Part shown: positions 1 to 5,248 of the stretch, piece after piece
How the letters are laid out: every line of letters begins with the position of its first letter
Position numbering within the stretch: the stretch's first letter is position 1
The notes under the pieces: generated by a model
Databases searched by the model: none
The model's input: the letters and a program-made list of their open reading frames with translations, nothing else
Told to the model about the DNA's origin: nothing
Assembly: GCA_035690725.1 (NCBI GenBank)
Contig: DASSKF010000042.1
Location: 1-7,026 of the forward strand
From: DASSKF01 sp035690725
GTDB lineage: Bacteria > Actinomycetota > Actinomycetes > Actinomycetales > Dermatophilaceae
Direction: 5' to 3'
DNA length: 7,026 nt
Position numbers and translations under genes: made by a program

Positions 1-2
1 CT

Positions 3-1088
3 GTCCATCGGGTGCAGGGTGTGGTGGCGTACGGCAAGGGCGCGCCGGTTGAGCTGACGACGATCCTGGTGCCCGAGCCCGGGCCCGGTGAGGCCCTGGT
101 TGGCGTGGCGACCTGCGGTGTTTGCCACACCGACCTGCACTACCGCGAGGGCGGCATCAACGACGAGTTCCCCTTCCTGCTCGGCCACGAGGCCGCCGGC
201 CGGGTCGAGGCGGTCGGCGAGGGGGTCACCGAGGTCGCCCCCGGTGACTTCGTCATCCTCAACTGGCGGGCGGTCTGCGGCGAGTGCCGCGCCTGCCGGC
301 GCGGCGAGCCGTGGTACTGCTTCAACACCCACAACGCCACCCAGAAGATGACCCTCACCGACGGGACCGAGCTCACCCCGGCCCTCGGCATCGGGGCCTT
401 CGTGGAGAAGACGCTCGTCGCCGCCGGCCAGTGCACCAAGGTGGACGAGGACGCGCCGGCGACCGCCGCCGGGCTGCTCGGCTGCGGCGTCATGGCCGGC
501 TTCGGCGCAGCGGTCAACACCGGCGGCGTGACCCGGGGCGACTCCGTGGCGGTCATCGGCTGCGGCGGCGTGGGCGACGCGGCGATCGCCGGTGCCAGCG
601 TGGCCGGCGCCACGACGGTCATCGCAGTGGACGTCGACGACGCCAAGCTGGAGCAGGCCCGGCACTTCGGTGCCACCCACACCGTCAACTCCCGGAACGA
701 GGAGCCGGTCGAGAAGATCCGCGAGATCACCGGCGGCTTCGGCGCCGACGTGGTGGTCGAGGCGGTCGGCCGGCCCGAGACCTACGAGCAGGCGTTCTAC
801 GCCCGCGACCTCGCCGGCACCGTCGTCCTCGTCGGTGTCCCGACGCCGGACATGCAGATCACGCTCCCACTGCTCGAGGTCTTCGGCCGCGGCGGCGCGC
901 TGAAGTCCAGCTGGTACGGCGACTGCCTGCCCAGCCGCGACTTCCCGATGCTCGTCGACCTCTACCGGCAGGGCCGCTTCGACCTCGACGCGTTCGTCAG
1001 CGAGAAGATCGGCATCGACCAGGTCGAGCAGGCCTTCGACAAGATGCACCGCGGTGAGGTGCTGCGCTCGGTGGTGGAGCTGTCATGA
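3..1088 (+). CDS. mscR: S-(hydroxymethyl)mycothiol dehydrogenase (5' end cut by window edge)
   Basis: Zinc-dependent medium-chain alcohol dehydrogenase that oxidises S-hydroxymethylmycothiol (formaldehyde plus mycothiol) to S-formylmycothiol with NAD; the mycobacterial homologue is also described as an S-nitrosomycothiol reductase. It is cytoplasmic. Counting from the GTG at 12 as residue 1, the catalytic-zinc set is C38 (in GVCHTD), H59-E60 (GHE) and C158. The structural-zinc cysteines are C89, C92, C95 and C103. The Rossmann loop GCGGVG is at 183-188, with D207 ending the second strand, as expected for NAD. The segments REGGIND, NWRAVCG, QKMTLTDGTELT and LKSSWYGDCLP recall M. tuberculosis Rv2259 from memory. 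The frame is open to the left edge (V-H-R before the GTG), no ribosome site precedes position 12, and homologues have a few more residues, so the true start probably lies outside the window. The stop overlaps the next gene by ATGA. The family call is sure; the exact substrate is inferred from similarity. Confidence 0.93.
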   Translation, partial: VHRVQGVVAYGKGAPVELTTILVPEPGPGEALVGVATCGVCHTDLHYREGGINDEFPFLLGHEAAGRVEAVGEGVTEVAPGDFVILNWRAVCGECRACRRGEPWYCFNTHNATQKMTLTDGTELTPALGIGAFVEKTLVAAGQCTKVDEDAPATAAGLLGCGVMAGFGAAVNTGGVTRGDSVAVIGCGGVGDAAIAGASVAGATTVIAVDVDDAKLEQARHFGATHTVNSRNEEPVEKIREITGGFGADVVVEAVGRPETYEQAFYARDLAGTVVLVGVPTPDMQITLPLLEVFGRGGALKSSWYGDCLPSRDFPMLVDLYRQGRFDLDAFVSEKIGIDQVEQAFDKMHRGEVLRSVVELS

Positions 1089-1735
1089 GCGCTGGGGGCA
1101 CCTCCCGCTCGCGGGGGAGGATCGACCACCTCGTCACCTCCGGCACGTTCAGCCTGGACGGCGGCACCTGGGACGTCGACAACAACGTCTGGATCGTCGG
1201 TGACGACGACGAGTGCGTGGTGATCGACGCCGCCCATGACGCGGACGCGATCCTGCAGGCGGTCGGCGACCGGCGCCTCGTGGGCATCCTGTGCACCCAC
1301 GCCCACGACGACCACATCGACGCGGCAGGTGCGGTGAAGGACGCGACGGGAGCCCCGGCGCACCTCCACCCGGAGGACCGGGTGCTGTGGGACCGCGTCC
1401 ACTCCTTCCCGCCCGACGGGGAGCTCGCCGACGGTGACGTCATCACGGTGGCCGGGACCGAGCTGCACGTGCTGCACACGCCCGGCCACTCACCCGGCGC
1501 CTGCTGCTTCCACGCGCCCGAGCTGGGGGTCGTCTTCAGCGGGGACACCCTCTTCCAGGGTGGTCCCGGCGCGACCGGCCGCTCGTTCAGCGACTTCCCG
1601 ACGATCATCGACTCGATCCGGGACCGGCTGCTGACCCTGCCCCCGGAGACGGTCGTGCACACCGGTCACGGCGACTCGACCACCATCGGGGACGAGGTGC
1701 CCCACCTGCAGGAGTGGATCGACCGCGGCCACTGA
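1085..1735 (+). CDS. Metallo-beta-lactamase-fold hydrolase, glyoxalase II-like; probable S-formylmycothiol hydrolase
   Basis: A 216-residue soluble hydrolase of the MBL fold. The metal motifs are complete: H72, H74, D76 and H77 in THAHDDH, H135 in HTPGH, D154 in FSGDTLF and H195 in HTGHGD, plus D48 at the end of an early strand. This is the glyoxalase II pattern for a two-metal site acting on thioesters. The start overlaps the dehydrogenase stop (ATGA), with GGAG at 1076-1079 five bases upstream, so translation is probably coupled. In mycobacteria an MBL-fold gene (Rv2260) likewise sits next to the mscR homologue. From that context I infer hydrolysis of S-formylmycothiol to formate and mycothiol; the sequence alone cannot fix the thiol. 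The first dozen residues are rich in S, G and R, are encoded by a hairpin-forming GC element and look unlike the rest of the fold. No other sensible in-frame start follows. Hydroxyacylglutathione-type or other thioesterase activity is the alternative. Confidence 0.88.
   Translation: MSAGGTSRSRGRIDHLVTSGTFSLDGGTWDVDNNVWIVGDDDECVVIDAAHDADAILQAVGDRRLVGILCTHAHDDHIDAAGAVKDATGAPAHLHPEDRVLWDRVHSFPPDGELADGDVITVAGTELHVLHTPGHSPGACCFHAPELGVVFSGDTLFQGGPGATGRSFSDFPTIIDSIRDRLLTLPPETVVHTGHGDSTTIGDEVPHLQEWIDRGH
1094..1120. repeat. GC-rich hairpin element within the first codons of the MBL gene
   Basis: CCTCCC at 1101-1106 is the exact reverse complement of GGGAGG at 1115-1120, preceded by a GGGGG run at 1094-1098 that could pair alternatively with the C-run. 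The layout (G-run, CACCTCCC, short loop, GGGGGAGG) resembles small palindromic elements I recall being scattered near gene starts in actinobacterial genomes. With a single copy in this window, repeat status is an inference. It encodes the S/R/G-rich N-terminus of the hydrolase. Confidence 0.35.
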
Positions 1736-1800
1736 CGGCCCGCGAGAGGTATGCCGGGCACGGGCGCCCGGGCTGCCGCGCGCACCTGAGCACCCACAAG

Positions 1801-1838
1801 GAAGGGCCCCCTCCGAGTCACCTCGGCGGGGGCCCTTC
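1801..1838. terminator. Strong hairpin between convergent genes, probable bidirectional terminator
   Basis: GAAGGGCCCCC (1801-1811) pairs perfectly over 11 bp with GGGGGCCCTTC (1828-1838). After one T-C mismatch the inner stem continues with CCGAG (1813-1817) and CTCGG (1822-1826), closing on the four-base loop TCAC. It lies 65 bases after the MBL stop and 21 bases beyond the stop of the binding-protein gene that approaches from the other side. There is no real U-tract on either strand, which is usual for high-GC actinobacteria. The rest of the 124-base spacer (1736-1859) holds only a smaller GC-rich inverted repeat near 1754-1771 (CCGGGC/GCCCGG). Confidence 0.78.
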
Positions 1839-1859
1839 TCCGGTCGGGTCAGGCGGTGG

Positions 1860-2840
1860 TCACTTGATGCTGCTCATCATCTTGTTGACGTAGTCCTGGT
1901 TGTCCTTGACCCAGGCCTCGACGCCGGCCTCCGGGTCGTCCTCGTTCTCCTGGAGCACGACCTTCTCCAGGTCCGCCAGGGTCGCGTCGTCCATCTTGAA
2001 GCTCTTCACGGCGTTCGCGATCTTCGGGTAGTCGCTGCTGAAGCCCTCACGCGCGATGGCGTGGATCTTCTCCGCGCCACCCATGGCGCCCTTCGGGTCC
2101 TTCAGGTCCTTGATCGGGAAGGCGCTGTAGGCCCAGTGCGGGTGCCACAGCGTGACGACGATCGGCTCCTTGGCGTCGGTGGCCTTCTGCAGGGCCGCCA
2201 GCATGGCCGCGGTGGAGGACGTCTGCAGCGTGTAGTCGTCCAGGCCGTACTGCGGGATCGCCTCCTCCTTGGTCACCCGGGTGAGGCCCGCGCCGGGGTC
2301 GATGCCGGTGATCTTGCCGTCGAACATGTCGGCCTTGCCCTTGAGGTCACCGATGGTGTTGATGTCCTTCAGGTACTTCGGCACGGCGATGTTGAGCGTG
2401 GCCTGGTCGTACCAGACGTCGAGGTCCTCGACCTTGTTGTGGATCTTCTTCCAGTACGGCTTGTGCGTGTTGGGCAGCCAGGTGTCGAAGAACAGGTCGG
2501 CGTTGCTGCCCGTGCCCTGGGAGATGCCGTTGAAGATGACACCGATGTCCAGGCTCGGCAGCTCGACCGTGTAGCCCTTCTGCTCCAGCACGTGGGCCCA
2601 CAGGTGGCTGACCGCCACGTCCTCGTCCCAGCCGGAGGCGATCGGGATGGTGATGGTCCCGGAGGCGCCGCCCCCGCCGCCGGTGCTGGCAGGGGTGCTG
2701 CCCCCCGTGCTCCCCTCGGTGCTACCGGTGTCCCCACTGCCGCTGGCGGTCTTGCTGGACCCGCAGCCCGCGATCATGGCGGCGGCCACCAGGGCGGCCG
2801 ATCCCGCGGTCATCGTCTTGGTCACTCGTGCTCTGCGCAT
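1860..2840 (-). CDS. Glycine betaine/proline-type ABC transporter substrate-binding lipoprotein (OpuAC/ProX family)
   Basis: A 326-residue extracytoplasmic solute receptor for a compatible-solute importer. A positively charged N-terminus and hydrophobic stretch (about 8-24) end in the lipobox I23-A-G-C26, so the mature protein should be lipid-anchored at C26. Residues 27-60 form a G/S/T-rich linker. The ligand-binding fold follows, with aromatic residues typical of quaternary-ammonium pockets: W71 in SGWDED, W121 in DTWLP, and W232/W236 in LWHPHW, a hallmark of OpuAC/ProX-like proteins. It is the last gene of the importer operon, 74 bases after the permease. I chose the ATG at 2838-2840 because AGGAGGGA lies five bases upstream and the signal peptide then has normal length. 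An in-frame ATG at 2918 overlapping the permease stop would add 26 residues. The family is clear; the exact solute (glycine betaine, proline, choline or a related compound) is not determined. Confidence 0.92.
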   Translation of the reverse strand: MRRARVTKTMTAGSAALVAAAMIAGCGSSKTASGSGDTGSTEGSTGGSTPASTGGGGGASGTITIPIASGWDEDVAVSHLWAHVLEQKGYTVELPSLDIGVIFNGISQGTGSNADLFFDTWLPNTHKPYWKKIHNKVEDLDVWYDQATLNIAVPKYLKDINTIGDLKGKADMFDGKITGIDPGAGLTRVTKEEAIPQYGLDDYTLQTSSTAAMLAALQKATDAKEPIVVTLWHPHWAYSAFPIKDLKDPKGAMGGAEKIHAIAREGFSSDYPKIANAVKSFKMDDATLADLEKVVLQENEDDPEAGVEAWVKDNQDYVNKMMSSIK

Positions 2841-2845
2841 GTGAT

Positions 2846-2853
2846 TCCCTCCT
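2846..2853 (-). promoter_or_regulatory. Ribosome binding site of the substrate-binding lipoprotein gene
   Basis: On the minus strand AGGAGGGA stands five bases before the ATG at 2840. It is the strongest Shine-Dalgarno match in the operon and decides between this start and the upstream in-frame ATG at 2918. A strong site on the last gene fits the need for more receptor than membrane complex. Confidence 0.8.
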
Positions 2854-2914
2854 GGGGTTGCTTGCTTGGGTCTGCTTGCGGGTGGCCGGTGCGGGCCGGG
2901 TGGTGCGGCATCGC

Positions 2915-3790
2915 TCATCGCGTCGCCCTGCGTTGGGCGCGGGCCACCGAGGAGCGGGAGCCCAGGCCGGCGGTGATCCGATCCAGGAACATGGCGAGGA
3001 TCACCACGGCGAGGCCGCCCTCGAAGGCCAGTGGCACGTCGAGGGTGGTCAGGCCCTGGTAGACGTCGGTGCCAAGTCCCTCGGCGCCGACCATGCCGGC
3101 GACGACCACCATGGACAGGGCCAGCATGATCACCTGGTTGACGCCGGCCATGATCGTCGGCATCGCCAGCGGCATCTGGATGCCCATGAGGATGTCGCGC
3201 GGCCGGGCCCCGAACGCGCGCCCGGCCTCGACCATCTCCTTGTCCACCTGCTGGATGCCCAGCTGGGTGAGGCGGACGCCCGGGGGCATCGCGAAGATCA
3301 CCGTGGCCGCCATGCCCGGGATGATGCCGATGCCCCAGATGACCACCGTCGGGACGAGGTAGACGAAGACCGGCAGGGTCTGCATGAAGTCCAGCACCGG
3401 TCGCACGGCACGCGAGACGGCGCTGTTGCGGGCGGCGAGGACGCCGATCGGTACCCCGATGACCAGCGCGACCACGGTGGACACGATGACCAGGGAGAGC
3501 GTCATCATCGCGTGGTCCCACAGATCCATGGTCTGGATGATGAGCAGGCCGATGAGCGACCCGATGCCGAGCTTCCAGGTGCCCGCGGCCCAGGCGAGCA
3601 GGGCCAGGACCACCGCCAGGATGATCGGGGGGACGGCGAGCAGACCAGCTTCGAGGTTGTCGTTGAGGAAGTGGCCCACGTAGCTGATGGCGTCGAGGAT
3701 CGGCCCGAGGTTGTTCTTGACCCACTCGACGGCGCTCTCGAACCAGTCGCCGATGTCCAGCCGCGGAACGCTGACGGCGGGGGCGATCAC
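2915..3790 (-). CDS. Glycine betaine/proline-type ABC transporter permease (ProW/OpuAB family)
   Basis: A 291-residue integral membrane subunit forming the translocation path of the compatible-solute importer. About 40 N-terminal residues with amphipathic character precede several hydrophobic segments (roughly 47-70, 74-88, 95-120, 138-169, 208-235 and 256-270). The ABC-permease coupling loop is visible as EAGRAFG at 188-194 followed by I204-Q-M-P207, which would contact the ATPase. The PVLDFMQTLPVFVYLVP segment (131-147) is typical of ProW/OpuAB. The GTG start overlaps the ATPase stop by GTGA, with GGAGG at 3798-3802 seven bases upstream, so the two are probably translationally coupled. The C-terminus is short and basic. 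Family assignment is firm; substrate specificity is set mainly by the binding protein. Confidence 0.93.
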   Translation of the reverse strand: MIAPAVSVPRLDIGDWFESAVEWVKNNLGPILDAISYVGHFLNDNLEAGLLAVPPIILAVVLALLAWAAGTWKLGIGSLIGLLIIQTMDLWDHAMMTLSLVIVSTVVALVIGVPIGVLAARNSAVSRAVRPVLDFMQTLPVFVYLVPTVVIWGIGIIPGMAATVIFAMPPGVRLTQLGIQQVDKEMVEAGRAFGARPRDILMGIQMPLAMPTIMAGVNQVIMLALSMVVVAGMVGAEGLGTDVYQGLTTLDVPLAFEGGLAVVILAMFLDRITAGLGSRSSVARAQRRATR

Positions 3791-5067
3791 GCGGTCACCT
3801 CCGTCCCGTCCGACACCGCTCCGGTCGGGTCGGTGGCCCCCGGGCTCGAGCCGTTCTGGTCACCGCCGGTCGCAGCGTGCTGGTGCGCGCCGACCCGGCC
3901 GAGGGCGGCCAGGAGGGTGACCCTCGGCACGACGCCCAGGAGGCGGCCGGTCTCGTCCACGACGGCGAGCGGCTGCTCGCTGTCGGCCGACTCGGTGAAC
4001 ATGTCGGCCAGGACCGTGTTCGCGCCGACGGTGGCGACGTGGCGGTCGAGGATGTCGGCGATGCTGTCGCGCCCCTCCTCCAGGTGCCGGACGACGTCCT
4101 CGGCCTGCAGCACGCCCCGGACCTTCTTGTCCCGGTCGACGACGAACAGCGAGGTCAGCTGGTGCTCGCGCATCAGCCGGTGCGCTGCTCGCGGGCCGCC
4201 CTCGGAACCGAGCAGCGCCACGGGCGGCTCCATCACCGAGGAGGCGGTGAGGACGCGGCTCCGGTCGACGTCCTGGATGAACTGGGCCACGTAGTCGTTC
4301 GCCGGGTCGGTGAGGATCTCCTCGGCCGTGCCGATCTGGACGATGCGGCCGTCGCGCATCATGGCGATCCGGTCGCCGAGGCGCATGGCCTCGTTGAGGT
4401 CGTGGGTGATGAACAGGATGGTCTTCTGCAGCGAGTGCTGCAGCTCCACCAGCTGGTCCTGCATCTCACGCCGGATCAACGGGTCCAGCGCGCTGAACGC
4501 CTCGTCCATCAACAGGATGTCGGTGTCGGCGGCCAAGGCACGGGCGAGGCCGACGCGCTGCTGCATGCCTCCGGACAGCTGGGCGGGCAGGCTGTCCTCC
4601 CAGCCCTTCAGGCCCACGAGCTCGAGGGCCCGGATGGCCTTCTCGCGCCGCTCGGCCTTGCCGACCCCCTGGGTCTCGAGGCCGTACGCCGCGTTGTTGG
4701 CGACGGTGCGGTGCGGGAACAGCGCGAAGTGCTGGAACACCATGCTGACGTGCTCGCGCCGGGTCCGGCGCAGCTGCTTGGGGGACATCCGGGTGACGTC
4801 GTCGCCGTGGATCCGGACGGTGCCCGCGGTCGGCTCGAGCAGTCCGTTGACCATGCGGATGAGCGTGGACTTGCCGGAGCCGGACAGTCCCATGACGACG
4901 AAGATCTCCCCCTCGTTCACGGTGAACGAGGCGTCGATCACGGCGGCGGTGAGCCCGTCGGACTTGAGTTCGTCGCGGTCCACACCCTGCTGGAGCCGGG
5001 CGACCCCGTCCTTGGCGCGGCGGCCGAACACCTTGTAGGTGTCCTCGGCCTCGATCACAGGCGGCAC
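3787..5067 (-). CDS. Glycine betaine/proline-type ABC transporter ATP-binding protein with tandem CBS domains (ProV/OpuAA family)
   Basis: ATPase subunit energising the compatible-solute importer at the inner face of the membrane. With the GTG at 5067 as residue 1 (426 residues), Walker A GLSGSGKST is at 60-68, the Q-loop glutamine at 112, signature LSGGMQQR at 164-171, Walker B ILLMDEA at 184-190 and the switch histidine at 222. An N-terminal extension ahead of Walker A (KVFG, then LTAAVIDASF) is typical of ProV/OpuAA. Two CBS domains follow (about 273-323 and 333-390); in the related OpuA system these sense ionic strength. The last 35 or so residues are a low-complexity H/G/S/T tail. GTG codons at 5073, 5067 and 5058 are possible starts. 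GAGGAG at 5075-5080 is seven bases from 5067 but only one base from 5073, so 5067 is preferred. It is the first gene of the operon; its stop overlaps the permease start. Confidence 0.93.
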   Translation of the reverse strand: MPPVIEAEDTYKVFGRRAKDGVARLQQGVDRDELKSDGLTAAVIDASFTVNEGEIFVVMGLSGSGKSTLIRMVNGLLEPTAGTVRIHGDDVTRMSPKQLRRTRREHVSMVFQHFALFPHRTVANNAAYGLETQGVGKAERREKAIRALELVGLKGWEDSLPAQLSGGMQQRVGLARALAADTDILLMDEAFSALDPLIRREMQDQLVELQHSLQKTILFITHDLNEAMRLGDRIAMMRDGRIVQIGTAEEILTDPANDYVAQFIQDVDRSRVLTASSVMEPPVALLGSEGGPRAAHRLMREHQLTSLFVVDRDKKVRGVLQAEDVVRHLEEGRDSIADILDRHVATVGANTVLADMFTESADSEQPLAVVDETGRLLGVVPRVTLLAALGRVGAHQHAATGGDQNGSSPGATDPTGAVSDGTEVTA

Positions 5068-5110
5068 AGGCACTCTCCTCGCTACGCAGAGGTCGGGCGG
5101 AAAGTCTCGG

Positions 5111-5140
5111 AGTTAAGAGCTTGGCAAGAAATCCTCTCAA
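5111..5140 (-). promoter_or_regulatory. Possible promoter of the compatible-solute importer operon
   Basis: On the minus strand TTGAGA (5135-5140) and TTAACT (5111-5116) are 18 bases apart, giving a weak -35/-10 pair whose start site would fall about 35 bases before the ATPase GTG. A better -35 hexamer, TTGACA, lies at 5145-5150 but has no convincing -10 at the usual spacing. The region is the most AT-rich part of the window. This is a pattern match only. Confidence 0.3.
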
Positions 5141-5153
5141 GATCTGTCAATCA

Positions 5154-5168
5154 ATCACATCGTGTGAT
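5154..5168. promoter_or_regulatory. Perfect palindrome in the divergent promoter region, candidate operator
   Basis: ATCACA-TCG-TGTGAT is a perfect inverted repeat with 6-bp arms and a 3-base spacer. It lies about 87 bases upstream of the importer ATPase start and 80 bases upstream of cysS, in AT-rich DNA. Its position upstream of the importer's putative promoter fits a dimeric regulator. No regulator gene is in the window, so the family binding it is unknown. Confidence 0.45.
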
Positions 5169-5213
5169 AACTGGTCAAAGGCTGTCCCATTCCCGCGCAG
5201 GTCGTCGCCGGAT

Positions 5214-5242
5214 CGTGACCTCGACCGCAGGCCCGTTAGCCT
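5214..5242 (+). promoter_or_regulatory. Probable cysS promoter giving a leaderless transcript
   Basis: TAGCCT at 5237-5242 fits the actinobacterial -10 pattern TANNNT. CGTGAC (5214-5219) lies 17 bases upstream as a weak -35. Only six bases separate the -10 from the GTG start at 5249, so transcription would begin at or next to the start codon. No Shine-Dalgarno sequence precedes the GTG, which agrees with leaderless translation. Confidence 0.55.
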
Positions 5243-5248
5243 TGTCGG

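Noticed and set aside
2854..2880. Repeated TTGCTTG/GCTTGC units between the permease and binding-protein genes
   Set aside because: Two or three imperfect short copies in a 74-base gap, with no stable hairpin or regular array; too little to call a repeat or riboswitch.
1860..3725. A 621-residue minus-strand fusion reading through the permease region into the binding protein
   Set aside because: Only the part from 2840 is real; the upstream portion is an out-of-frame R/H/P/G-rich reading of the permease gene.
2828..4294. Long plus-strand open frame (488 codons) opposite the importer genes
   Set aside because: It is antisense to the permease and ATPase genes, which have full family motifs. 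Its translation is rich in H, D, R and G with no domain, the usual artefact of third-position GC bias.
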